A stretch of 64,000 nucleotides of DNA from Caulobacter sp. (GTDB lineage: Bacteria > Pseudomonadota > Alphaproteobacteria > Caulobacterales > Caulobacteraceae), in the NCBI RefSeq assembly GCF_017744445.1, contig NZ_JAGIBH010000001.1:322178-386177 (forward strand), written 5' to 3'. The position numbers and the translations under genes are program-made. The notes under the pieces are model-generated. The model saw nothing but the letters and a program-made list of their open reading frames with translations. It ran no database searches and was not told the DNA's origin. Below, one piece after another: positions 8,529 to 16,303 of the stretch (positions are counted from its first letter, which is position 1; every line of letters begins with the position of its first letter).

Positions 8529-9068
8529 TTAAATTCTCCGCGTCGGATGGCCGCGCCCGACCTCAGGGTCGTCGACATAGGTCGTCCTGTCCTCTTCGCG
8601 GCGCCGCTCGCCGTGGTAGCGCGGATCGTCGCGACGGCGGCGGTCGGGGCCGAAATAGTCGCCGGCCCGCACGAAGGGGCGGGGGTTCTCGATTAGCAGG
8701 GTCAGGCGGTGGATCACCCCGCGCGCCGTCACCGGCTTGACCAGGAACTCGTTGACCCCGGCATTGCGGGCCTCGTTCACCCGGCGCTCGGTCGAGTGGC
8801 CGGTGATCATCACGATCGGCACGAACGGGTTGGGACTGTCGGGCGAGTTGCGCACCAGGTTGACGAAGTCGATGCCGTCCAGGCCGTTCATCGACAAGTC
8901 GGTGAACACCACGTCGATGGCGGTGGTGCGCAGGATCGCCAAGGCCTCGGCCCCGTCCATGGCCTCATAGACCTGGCGCACGCCGATGGCGCGCAGGATC
9001 TCGATCAGCAGCAGCCGCATATGCTGGTTGTCGTCGACCAGCAGGATCTTCAAGAGGTCGAAACGCAC
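8529..9068 (-). CDS. Single-domain response regulator (CheY-like) with basic tail
   Basis: 179 residues from a GTG start. The receiver covers about residues 5-130: L-L-V-D-D-N, phosphoacceptor Asp in F-T-D-L-S-M, M-I-T-G-H with the conserved Thr, and L-V-K-P with the Lys. There is no output domain; after the receiver comes Y-F-G-P-D-R-R-R-R, a tail I associate with Caulobacterales receivers, and a charged disordered end. Such proteins usually relay phosphate or bind a partner. No kinase lies next to it; the pseudokinase at 1.3-2.9 kb also has a receiver but is unlinked. The 178 bases upstream hold a perfect palindrome at 9188-9201. Confidence 0.85.
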   Translation of the reverse strand: MRFDLLKILLVDDNQHMRLLLIEILRAIGVRQVYEAMDGAEALAILRTTAIDVVFTDLSMNGLDGIDFVNLVRNSPDSPNPFVPIVMITGHSTERRVNEARNAGVNEFLVKPVTARGVIHRLTLLIENPRPFVRAGDYFGPDRRRRDDPRYHGERRREEDRTTYVDDPEVGRGHPTRRI

Positions 9069-9187
9069 GCGCCAAGCCCCCCAGGATGTGCGCCGCGTAC
9101 CGCAACCATGGCGCGTGATGATCGCGCGTCAGGGGATACGTTCCAGCGAGGCTTACGCCTGCAAACGTATGCACGTCAACCCGAAAG

Positions 9188-9201
9188 CTGAATTAATTCA
9201 G
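9188..9201. promoter_or_regulatory. Perfect 14-base palindrome upstream of the receiver gene
   Basis: CTGAATTAATTCAG, unusually AT-rich for this genome, 120 bases before the GTG of the receiver gene. A second inverted pair (9216-9222 with 9230-9236) lies beside it, near the end of aroC. It could be an operator or part of a promoter; function unknown. Confidence 0.35.
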
Positions 9202-9246
9202 TGGTAAGACCAATTAATGGCACTCATACTGCCATTGTTTGCGCTG

Positions 9247-10365
9247 TCAGCGGCTCGCGCCTGGCGCGAACACGTGGCCGCCGGTCTGCCCACGGTGGCG
9301 CAGGAAGGCGTCGGCCAGCACGCAGGCGGTCATGGCCTCGACCACCGGCACGCCACGGATGCCCACGCACGGATCGTGGCGGCCCTTGGTGCGCAGATCG
9401 ACCTCTTCGCCGGCCTCGTTGAGGGTCTGGCGGGGGATCAGGATCGACGAGGTCGGCTTGAAGGCCACGCGCGCCACCACCGGCTGGCCGGTCGAGATGC
9501 CGCCCAGCACGCCACCGGCGTGGTTGGACAGGAATACTGGCTGACCGTCCTCGCCCAGGCGCATGGCGTCGGCGTTGTCCTCGCCCGTCAGCGCGGCGCT
9601 GGCGAAGCCCTCGCCGATCTCCACGCCCTTGGCGGCGTTGATCGACATGAGGGCGGCGGCCAGTTCGGCGTCCAGCTTGCCATAGAGCGGCGCGCCCCAG
9701 CCGGCCGGCACGCCCGTGGCCTCGACCTCGACGACGGCGCCGGTCGAGGAGCCGGCCTTTCGGATCGTCTCCAGGTGCTCTTCCCACACCGGGATGATGG
9801 CGGGGTCCGGCGACCAGTAAGGGTTCTGTTCGGCCTGGGCCCAATCCCAGTTGTCGCGGTTGATCGCGTGGGGGCCGATCTGCACCAGGGCGGCGCGGAT
9901 GGTCACGCCGGGGATCACCAGCCGCGCCACCGCGCCGGCCGCCACGCGGGCCGCCGTCTCGCGCGCCGAGCTGCGCCCGCCGCCGCGATAGTCGCGCACG
10001 CCGTACTTGGCGAAATACGGGTAGTCGGCGTGACCGGGGCGGAAGGCCTGGGCGATCTCGCCATAGTCCTTGGAGCGCTGGTCGGTGTTTTCGATCATCA
10101 GGCTGATCGGCGTGCCGGTGGTGCGCTGGCCGTTGGTGCGCTCGTCCTCGAACACGCCCGACAGGATTCGCACGGCGTCCGGCTCCTGGCGCTGGGTCAC
10201 GAACTTGCCGTTGCCCGGGCGGCGCTTGTCCAGGAAGCCCTGGATCATCTCGGCCGTCAGGGCGATGCCGGGCGGCACGCCGTCCACGACGCAGCCGAGC
10301 GCCGGGCCGTGGCTTTCGCCCCAGGTGGTGACGCGGAACAGGTGACCGAAGGTGTTGTGCGACAT
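9247..10365 (-). CDS. aroC: Chorismate synthase
   Basis: 372 residues from [10 protein letters not shown]. It converts EPSP to chorismate, the last shikimate-pathway step, using reduced FMN. Family signatures are clear: G-E-S-H-G near residue 17, [11 protein letters not shown] near the FMN site, G-E-D and [15 protein letters not shown] near the C terminus. The length is normal for the family. A further in-frame ATG 12 codons upstream lacks support, because the conserved start is S-H-N-T-F-G. It stands apart from other aromatic-amino-acid genes in this window. Confidence 0.96.
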   Translation of the reverse strand: MSHNTFGHLFRVTTWGESHGPALGCVVDGVPPGIALTAEMIQGFLDKRRPGNGKFVTQRQEPDAVRILSGVFEDERTNGQRTTGTPISLMIENTDQRSKDYGEIAQAFRPGHADYPYFAKYGVRDYRGGGRSSARETAARVAAGAVARLVIPGVTIRAALVQIGPHAINRDNWDWAQAEQNPYWSPDPAIIPVWEEHLETIRKAGSSTGAVVEVEATGVPAGWGAPLYGKLDAELAAALMSINAAKGVEIGEGFASAALTGEDNADAMRLGEDGQPVFLSNHAGGVLGGISTGQPVVARVAFKPTSSILIPRQTLNEAGEEVDLRTKGRHDPCVGIRGVPVVEAMTACVLADAFLRHRGQTGGHVFAPGASR

Positions 10366-10441
10366 GGGGCGGCTTCTAGCGGAAACGGAAGCGCGTCGCA
10401 AAAGGGGGGCGGTTATTGCGCCAGGGCGGCGCCAGGGTGAA

Positions 10442-10465
10442 GAACCTCCCCCGAAGGGGAGGTTC
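10442..10465 (-). terminator. UUCG-loop hairpin after the DUF6289 gene
   Basis: A perfect 10-base stem. On the minus strand the loop is TTCG closed by C-G, a very stable RNA tetraloop. The following bases are only moderately T-rich, so it may be a terminator or a transcript-end protector. Confidence 0.5.
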
Positions 10466-10489
10466 CCGGAAGCGTATGCGCAGCGACCC

Positions 10490-10720
10490 CTATTCGCAGG
10501 GGAAGGTCTCGGTCACGTAGTAGGGCGTCTTCACGCCCCAATAGAGGTTCGTGTAGCCGTTGCAGTACCGGGTCTCGGCGCCGACCTCGGTGGTGTACGA
10601 GGCGTCGTCGTAATAGGTCCGATCCCACCCGAACGGCGGGGCCGCCAGGGCCGCGGCCGGCAGGAAGCTCAAGGCGACGGAGCCGGCCAGAGCGATCGTC
10701 GTGGCAAGTTTGCGGATCAT
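10490..10720 (-). CDS. Secreted DUF6289-like small protein
   Basis: 76 residues from M-I-R-K-L-A-T-T, with GGAG ahead of the ATG. A signal peptide ends near A-L-A-A-P (about residue 26). The mature part (about 50 residues) has [16 protein letters not shown] and a C-terminal C-E, so two cysteines could form a disulfide. This layout matches the DUF6289 family of short exported proteins, whose function is unknown. It has its own hairpin downstream and is separated by 126 bases from the pectate-lyase gene upstream of it. Confidence 0.7.
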   Translation of the reverse strand: MIRKLATTIALAGSVALSFLPAAALAAPPFGWDRTYYDDASYTTEVGAETRYCNGYTNLYWGVKTPYYVTETFPCE

Positions 10721-10807
10721 CACAGTCTCCACACTAGACGATGTCGCGGGAGGCGATCTCCCGCACAACTTGAGACTGTATCAAAGTGTGTCGCGCGTCA
10801 CGCCCTA

Positions 10808-10837
10808 AGATTGAAAATAATGATTACTCGCGCGAGT
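10808..10837 (-). terminator. Possible terminator of the pectate lyase gene
   Basis: The palindrome ACTCGCGCGAGT (10826-10837) lies just after the stop codon and is followed on the minus strand by an AT-rich run, AATCATTATTTTC. The stem would have little or no loop, so confidence is low. Confidence 0.35.
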
Positions 10838-10846
10838 GGTTTCGGC

Positions 10847-12196
10847 TTACCCCCGCACCCTCGCCGCATCCGCCAGATAGAGCTCCAGGTTCGTCCACCC
10901 GTCCTTGCCGACGACCGCGCCATCGGCCTTCTTCGGATCCAGCCCGTGCGCCTTCTCCCAGGCGTCGGGCATGCCGTCCCCATCGGTGTCCTTGGCCGCC
11001 TTGCCGGCCGGAAGCTGTGGCCAGCCGCCGACGTCGGACTGGATGTTGATCACCTTGCCGGTGCGGGTCTTGACGCCCTCCAGGATCCGCTTGTCTACGG
11101 GATCGCGCCACACCGAGGCGCCGGCGTCGGCCAGCACGCGCTCATAGGCCTTGTCGGCGCTTTCAGGCGTCACCGGGGCCACGTCGACCGGCGCGGCCAG
11201 GCGGTAGCCGGCGGGCTCGGGGATGGTGAAGGTCACCAGGCTCCAGGGATCGGAGGGCACGACGCCGTCCATGCTGTTGCCTGCGAAATAGGCCTTTGCC
11301 AGCGTGTCGCTTTCCTTGAAGGCGATCGGCTTTTGCGAGCTGGGGCCGGGGATGTAGGCGTTGTCGACGAAGTTGTAGGCCGACAGCGTGGCCTTGTCGG
11401 CGTTGTAGCCCGACTTGTCGCTGCCCCAGTTGTAGAAGACGTTCGAGCGGAAATCGAAGAACGCGCCGATCGGATCCTTGTCCGGCCCGTCATAGTTCCC
11501 CGGACGCGGCGCGCGGGCCATGTGGTTGGCCCACAGATTGTGGTGGAAGCTGATCTTCGACCCGTTGCCGCCCCGGATCAGGCTGCCATAGCCGTGGTCG
11601 CCCTTGACGTGGATCGAGTGGGCCAGGCTTTCGGCGATGATCGACCACTGGACGGTCAGGTCATAGAAGCCCTGGTCAGGACGATCGTAGCGAGCCGAAG
11701 CCGACAGGGTCTCGTCCACCGACCAGCTGGCCGAGACGTGGTCCAGGATGATCCGCCGGCCGCCGCTTATCCAGATGGCGTCGCCCTCGACCTTGCTCTC
11801 GGCTCCCAGGCGCGAGCGGATGAAGCGGATGATCACGTCGTCGGCGCTAACCACCAGGGTCTGATCGCGCAGGGTGATGCCGCCGCCCGGCGCGGTCTGG
11901 CCGGCGATGGTGATCTGGCCGTTGCTGATCTTCAGCTCGCGCTTCAGCTGGATGGTGCCGGCGACATCGAACACGACCGTGCGCGGGCCCTTGGCCGCGA
12001 TGGCGGCGCGCAAGCTGCCGGGGCCGTCGTCATTGAGGTTGGTGACGTGGATCACCGCGCCGCCGCGCCCGCCGGTGCTGAACCGGCCCGCGCCCTCGGC
12101 GCCGGGGAAGGCCACGAGGTCGGCCGCGAGCGTCGAGCCCGCCGCGAGGGTCAGGGCGAGCGCGCCGGCGGCGGCGAGAAGGTGGCGGCTGAGCAT
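10847..12196 (-). CDS. Secreted pectate lyase (polysaccharide lyase, parallel beta-helix)
   Basis: 449 residues with a signal peptide ending near T-L-A-A-D (about 25). The start F-P-G-A-E-G-A-G-R-F-S-T-G-G-R-G-G and the following beta-helix (about 30-330, with W-I-S-G-G, D-H-V-S-A-S-W-S-V-D-E and H-H-N-L-W-A-N-H) resemble PL1-type pectate lyases, which cleave polygalacturonate by beta-elimination. The C terminus has a calcium-binding-like D-T-D-G-D-G-M-P-D-A-W-E segment (about 405-420) found in secreted hydrolases. It should act in the periplasm or outside the cell on plant pectin. No other pectin genes are nearby. Confidence 0.88.
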   Translation of the reverse strand: MLSRHLLAAAGALALTLAAGSTLAADLVAFPGAEGAGRFSTGGRGGAVIHVTNLNDDGPGSLRAAIAAKGPRTVVFDVAGTIQLKRELKISNGQITIAGQTAPGGGITLRDQTLVVSADDVIIRFIRSRLGAESKVEGDAIWISGGRRIILDHVSASWSVDETLSASARYDRPDQGFYDLTVQWSIIAESLAHSIHVKGDHGYGSLIRGGNGSKISFHHNLWANHMARAPRPGNYDGPDKDPIGAFFDFRSNVFYNWGSDKSGYNADKATLSAYNFVDNAYIPGPSSQKPIAFKESDTLAKAYFAGNSMDGVVPSDPWSLVTFTIPEPAGYRLAAPVDVAPVTPESADKAYERVLADAGASVWRDPVDKRILEGVKTRTGKVINIQSDVGGWPQLPAGKAAKDTDGDGMPDAWEKAHGLDPKKADGAVVGKDGWTNLELYLADAARVRG

Positions 12197-12293
12197 GGTC
12201 CATCCCCGAAAGCGACGGCGGCGTGCTTGGCGTCACCGTCTGGTCGGGGCGAAAATGCAGAGTGGCGCCGGCTTTGTCCACCGGTGTCATAGA

Positions 12294-13631
12294 CTACATG
12301 ATGACGTTCAGCACCACGCTGGGCGCATTGTCGTCACGCTGATAGTGCGTGACCTGCAGCTCCTGGATGGAGCCCTTGGACAGGGTGGTCGGATCAAAAT
12401 CCTTCGGCGGCGCCTGACCGTTCAGTAGCACGCGCGTGCGCGGGGAGTTCAGCCGTCCCAGCACCCGGACATTGCCGTGATAGACCCAGACCTGGCCGTC
12501 CTCGGGCTTCAGCTGACCACCGGCCAGCTCGGCATTGGTTACGCGGACATAGTCGGAGCGGATGTCGACATACAGGCCCTTCTCGTCGGAGATGACGCTG
12601 CGGCTCTTGCTGTAGCCCTTGCCGTCGCCCTGCTGGGCCAGGGCGATCGAGCCGGTGGTCGCGGCGGCCACGGCCAGAGCGCCGACCAGGCCCAGCACGA
12701 TGCGGCGAGCCAGGTTGGCGGGGGCGCGAGGTTCGGTGATGGCTTGCAGGCGCATGTGGGTGGGTCTCCGTCCCTTGCCCGTGAAGGCGGGGTGCAGGGT
12801 GGGCGCGGCGCGGGTGCGCAGCACGTCGATCAGGGTCTCGGCATAGGACCGGCGGGTGGCCGGGGCGGCGCCCTCCAGCGCCAGGGCGTCGGCCAGCTCC
12901 TCGCGTGCAGCAGCGGCGCGGACGCGCAAGGCGCCATAGGGCGGGACCATCCAGAAGAGGCCGCCCAGCAGGTGTTCGACCAGCAGCCGCCAGTTGTCGC
13001 CGCGCTTAAGGTGCGCCAGCTCGTGGGCGCAGACGGGGACCAGACGGTCGATGTCCAGCCGCTCGACCAGCGCCTTGGGCAGCAGGATGACGGGCGTCGA
13101 CAGGCCGGCCAGCAGGGGCTGGTCGATCTGATCGCTGACCTTCACCTCGGGCCGGCCAGTATCCAGGCGGCGCGCGGCGGCGCGGACGGCCAGGGCCAGC
13201 TCCTGCGAGACCGGGCGGGCGTCGGCGACGATGCGGCGCAGCTTGAAGCGGCCCATGGCCTGGCGCGCGGCCGTGACGGCCAGGCCGCCCAGCGCGCCCA
13301 GGATCAGCACGCCGCCCAGGGTCTCGACGCCGTTGAAGCCCGACAGCGCCCGCGCCGAGGCCTCGTTCATCGCCCCGCCGACCGTGGCGACGGCGCGGGA
13401 GGTCATGGCGGCCTGGTAGACGGTCGTCGTGGCTTCTTCCGGCAGGGCCGTGATGCCGACCATCAGGGCCAGCACCGCCGGCGGCAGGGCGACGGCGCGG
13501 TTCCAGGCGGCGGCGCGCTGTGCGGGATCGCCGGTCAGCCGGTCGGCGGCCTTGCCGGTGAGCCAGCCCAGGCCGGCGACAGGCCAGGCGGCGACCAAGC
13601 CCAGGGCGGCGGAGGCAAACAGCGGGTTCAT
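12294..13631 (-). CDS. M56-family membrane metallopeptidase (BlaR1-like), paralog 2
   Basis: 445 residues. The N-terminal half has several membrane helices; the zinc motif is H203-E-L-A-H207, followed by L-K-R-G-D-N-W, as in BlaR1/MecR1 peptidases. A further helix near 310-330 precedes a periplasmic tail. The tail lacks a penicillin-binding domain and ends with L-N-G-Q...I-Q-E-L-Q-V-T...V-V-L-N-V-I, similar to short TonB-receptor-plug-like tails seen in other M56 proteins. It follows the paralog at 13656-15248 by 24 bases in what looks like one operon with the BlaI gene. The likely role is signal-induced proteolysis that relieves BlaI; signal unknown. Confidence 0.8.
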   Translation of the reverse strand: MNPLFASAALGLVAAWPVAGLGWLTGKAADRLTGDPAQRAAAWNRAVALPPAVLALMVGITALPEEATTTVYQAAMTSRAVATVGGAMNEASARALSGFNGVETLGGVLILGALGGLAVTAARQAMGRFKLRRIVADARPVSQELALAVRAAARRLDTGRPEVKVSDQIDQPLLAGLSTPVILLPKALVERLDIDRLVPVCAHELAHLKRGDNWRLLVEHLLGGLFWMVPPYGALRVRAAAAREELADALALEGAAPATRRSYAETLIDVLRTRAAPTLHPAFTGKGRRPTHMRLQAITEPRAPANLARRIVLGLVGALAVAAATTGSIALAQQGDGKGYSKSRSVISDEKGLYVDIRSDYVRVTNAELAGGQLKPEDGQVWVYHGNVRVLGRLNSPRTRVLLNGQAPPKDFDPTTLSKGSIQELQVTHYQRDDNAPSVVLNVIM

Positions 13632-13655
13632 GGGAGGTCTCCGCGTCGTTTGAGC

Positions 13656-15248
13656 TTACGGGGCGGTGGTTTTGAGGACGACATTGACCGTCATCTTGTT
13701 GTCGACGGACATCTCGCGCGTGGTGACCTCCAGGCGCTCGATCATGCCTGGAGCCAGGTTGGCCGGGACAAAGTCGATCGGCGCCACGCGGCCGTTGACC
13801 TTCAGGTTCACCAGCACCGGGTTCAGCTTGCCGCGCACGGTCACGTCACCGAGATAGACCGTCTTGTTGGCGGCTCGCTCCTGCTGGTCGGCCCGGATCT
13901 CGATGACGGCCTGCTCCTGGTCGATATTGACCTCGATGTCCCGCGCCACGCGCGCGTTCGGCTGGGGATTGGGCTTCGGTTGCGGGTTCGGGGTCGGATC
14001 CGGATTCGGGGCCGGATCGGGGTGTGGATCGGCCGCCATGCTCATCCTTAGCGACGGCACGGGCGGGGCTGCTTCCGTCATGGGCGCGGCTTGGGCGATG
14101 GGCGCGGCTTCAGTGGCGATCTCGGCGACGGGCGCGGCCTCGGCGGGCGGCGCGGCGTCCTCGGCGGCGATGGCGGCTGTCGCCTCGGCGTTGGCGACGG
14201 TTTCGGGCGGGGCCAGGCGGCGGGCCTGGTCGGCCAGGGCCAGCGAGCCCCAGCCGGTGGCCGTCGTCAGCAGGCCGCCCAGCGCCAGGGCGACGCCGAC
14301 CCGCGCGGCCGAGGCTCTGCCCTGGGGCTGCAGGATCGCCGACAGGCGCATGCGGGCCAGGCCGCGATCGCGGCCGGTAAAGGCCGATTGGGGCGCGGGC
14401 AGGGCGTTGATCCGCAGGGCCTCGACCAGCACGCGGGCATAGTCGCGGCGGGCCTCGGGCGCGGCGCCATCCAGGGCGGTCAGGTCGCAGACGGCCTCGC
14501 GGGCGGCCAGCATCTGGCCGCGCAGGGCGGCGACCGGCGGGGCCATCCAGAACAGGCCGGCCAGGGCCTCCTCCGCCGGGATCCGCCAATTGTCGCCACG
14601 GCGCAGGTGGGCCAGCTCGTGGCCACAGACCAGTTCCAGGCGGCGGGCGTCGGTCGCCTCGGCCAGGGCCTTGGGCAACAGGATCACCGGGCGGCGGGCG
14701 CCGGCCAGCAGCGGCTCGCCGACGTCGGCGCTGATCCGCACGCGCGGAGCCTTCACGCCTAGCCGCGCGGCTCGGGCGCGGACAGCGTCGATCAGGGCGT
14801 AGTCCTGGCAGGGCCAGGCGGCGGCGCGGGCGGCGGCTAGCCGGCGGCGACCCCGATTCCAGCGCCAGCCACGCGCCAGCAGGCCGGCGGCGGACAGGCC
14901 CGTCAGGCTCCAGGCCAGGCCCTCGACCAACTGGGGCGGCGGAGCCCAAGCCGCCGGGGCGGGCGCGGCGACCGGAGCGATCGCGGCCGGGGCGGTTTCG
15001 GTGAACTCGATCATGACAGGCGCGGTCGGGGGCGCCGTCTTCGGAGCCGACGCGGGCGCGAAGGTCAGGGCCACGGTGGCGGCCAGGGCGCCGGCGGGCA
15101 GGGCGTGAGCCAGGCTCCAGGCGGCGGCGCGCGGGCGTGGATCCTCGGTCAGGCGCTCGACCAGACGGCCGAGCCCGAGGCCCAGCACGCCGACCGGCCA
15201 GGCGGCGATCAGGCCGAGCGCCGTGGAGGCGAGTAGCGGATGCATCAC
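13656..15248 (-). CDS. M56-family membrane metallopeptidase (BlaR1-like), paralog 1
   Basis: 530 residues. Same plan as its downstream neighbour: N-terminal helices, H210-E-L-A-H214-L-R-R-G-D-N-W, then a membrane helix and a long periplasmic segment. That segment contains Ala/Glu/Pro-rich repeats (A-P-x-A-E-A-A-P) and D-P-N-P-type repeats (about 410-425), and ends V-N-G-R...M-I-E-R-L-E-V-T...V-N-V-V-L-K-T-T. Its start overlaps the BlaI stop by four bases (15245-15248), implying coupled translation. In BlaR systems the peptidase cleaves or inactivates the repressor after sensing; here the sensor part is not a beta-lactam-binding domain. Confidence 0.82.
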   Translation of the reverse strand: MMHPLLASTALGLIAAWPVGVLGLGLGRLVERLTEDPRPRAAAWSLAHALPAGALAATVALTFAPASAPKTAPPTAPVMIEFTETAPAAIAPVAAPAPAAWAPPPQLVEGLAWSLTGLSAAGLLARGWRWNRGRRRLAAARAAAWPCQDYALIDAVRARAARLGVKAPRVRISADVGEPLLAGARRPVILLPKALAEATDARRLELVCGHELAHLRRGDNWRIPAEEALAGLFWMAPPVAALRGQMLAAREAVCDLTALDGAAPEARRDYARVLVEALRINALPAPQSAFTGRDRGLARMRLSAILQPQGRASAARVGVALALGGLLTTATGWGSLALADQARRLAPPETVANAEATAAIAAEDAAPPAEAAPVAEIATEAAPIAQAAPMTEAAPPVPSLRMSMAADPHPDPAPNPDPTPNPQPKPNPQPNARVARDIEVNIDQEQAVIEIRADQQERAANKTVYLGDVTVRGKLNPVLVNLKVNGRVAPIDFVPANLAPGMIERLEVTTREMSVDNKMTVNVVLKTTAP

Positions 15249-15616
15249 TTGTCCTCCGTCTTGGCGGTGTTGAGCAGGGTCTCCAGCTCGGCGATCTCGG
15301 TCTCGGACAGGATCTGGCTGCCGGCGAAGGCCGAGGCCGGCAGGCGGCCGTCGATCTCCAGCAGGCCGCGCAGGCGGTTCAGCACGCCACCGATCACGTC
15401 GACCTTGCCCTTGTGGGCTTCATAGACGGCCAGGCCGTGCACCGAGCGGCGCACCAGCAGGCCCTTGGCCACCATGCGCTCCAGCACCGTGCGGGTGGTC
15501 GAGGCGCTCCAGCCCAGCTCGGGCTCGATCAGGCCTTGCGCCTCGCGAGCGCTCATCGCGCCGCCGCGCCAGAAGGCCTTCAGCACTTCCAGTTCCAGGT
15601 CGGAGGGTTCGGTCAT
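15245..15616 (-). CDS. BlaI/MecI/CopY-family repressor
   Basis: 123 residues. Winged helix at about 5-75: L-E-L-E-V-L-K-A-F-W, S-A-R-E-A and W-S-A-S-T-T-R-T-V-L-E-R-M-V-A-K-G-L-L match the family's recognition helix. The C-terminal region (about 80-120) is for dimerisation. It heads an operon with two M56 peptidases. A BlaI-type operator, TACAAATGTA, lies 31 bases upstream of the ATG and a near copy lies before the divergent gene, so it probably represses itself and that gene. No beta-lactamase is nearby, so the regulated stress is open. Confidence 0.9.
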   Translation of the reverse strand: MTEPSDLELEVLKAFWRGGAMSAREAQGLIEPELGWSASTTRTVLERMVAKGLLVRRSVHGLAVYEAHKGKVDVIGGVLNRLRGLLEIDGRLPASAFAGSQILSETEIAELETLLNTAKTEDK

Positions 15617-15646
15617 GGGGCGGCCTCGATGATGTCGCGAGTACGC

Positions 15647-15656
15647 TACAAATGTA
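15647..15656. promoter_or_regulatory. BlaI-type operator upstream of the blaI-like gene
   Basis: TACAAATGTA has the TACA/TGTA dyad typical of BlaI/MecI sites. It lies in the 138-base divergent region. A perfect 10-base palindrome GATGTACATC is at 15721-15730. Confidence 0.6.
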
Positions 15657-15735
15657 ACGCATCGGCGTCAAGCGTGATGAACGATGTTCGGTAGTGACAG
15701 GCTCGGCGCGATGATTTACCGATGTACATCAAGTT

Positions 15736-15745
15736 TACAAATGTG
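15736..15745. promoter_or_regulatory. Second BlaI-type operator next to the divergent gene
   Basis: TACAAATGTG matches the first site at 9 of 10 bases and lies ten bases before the ATG at 15755, so bound repressor would block that gene. Confidence 0.5.
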
Positions 15746-15754
15746 AGTTTCTTC

Positions 15755-16237
15755 ATGGCGAACGATCAGGTGCGGATCCGCAAGCTGCCCCTCGAAGGTC
15801 GTGCGCGCAGCCGTTGGCGCTGGGTCCCGGTCATTGTCGGGTTCGCGGCGCTGATCAGTGTCGGCGCGGAAGTCATGGCGCGCCACGCTCGCGCCGAGCA
15901 GGCGCGGCTGGACAAGATCTGGCGCGTCAGCGGTCCGCCGTGCGCGCCGCTTGACCCGACGATCTTTAGAAGCCTTCGCCGCTACCCGCAGGCCACGCCG
16001 TATGACGAGACGCTGTACCGGCGGGTCGGCGGGACGATGACCTGCACGCATCGGGCTGACCGCATCGAGGGGGAGAAGGTCCGCTACTCGGTCTGCAAGT
16101 TCAGCGGGGCGGACTATCTGCTCGTCTCGCTGGCCGGGCGCGACCAGTTCTATGACCTGACGGGCGGGCGCTCGGCGGCGATCACGGTGATCAAGAACGA
16201 GGTGCGCTGCATGGTGATCCCGCCGTCCAGAATGTGA
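15755..16237 (+). CDS. Single-pass membrane protein, unknown, likely BlaI-regulated
   Basis: 160 residues from M-A-N-D-Q-V-R-I-R-K; an upstream ATG at 15722 would place operator bases inside the gene, so I prefer 15755, though neither has a good ribosome site. A basic N terminus and one membrane helix (about 23-40, W-V-P-V-I-V-G-F-A-A-L-I) suggest a periplasmic C-terminal domain. That domain has three cysteines (P-P-C-A-P, M-T-C-T-H, S-V-C-K) plus one near the end (V-R-C). I do not recognise the family. Its position beside a BlaI operator suggests it belongs to the regulon of the BlaI/M56 system. Confidence 0.7.
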   Translation: MANDQVRIRKLPLEGRARSRWRWVPVIVGFAALISVGAEVMARHARAEQARLDKIWRVSGPPCAPLDPTIFRSLRRYPQATPYDETLYRRVGGTMTCTHRADRIEGEKVRYSVCKFSGADYLLVSLAGRDQFYDLTGGRSAAITVIKNEVRCMVIPPSRM

Positions 16238-16257
16238 TCGGCTCTTGCGCCTTCGAT

Positions 16258-16293
16258 CATTTCATAGCTAGCTATATAGCGTGCTATGAAATG
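16258..16293. promoter_or_regulatory. Nested palindromic operator before the MarR-GNAT gene
   Basis: Perfect 11-base arms CATTTCATAGC (16258-16268) and GCTATGAAATG (16283-16293) enclose a perfect inner palindrome GCTATATAGC (16271-16280). It ends two bases before or overlaps the GGAGG ribosome site, so binding would block expression. Autoregulation is likely. Confidence 0.65.
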
Positions 16294-16303
16294 GAGGTTC
16301 GAC

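Noticed and set aside
9193..9217. CtrA box (TTAA-N7-TTAA)
   Set aside because: Two TTAA occur, but 17 bases apart instead of seven.
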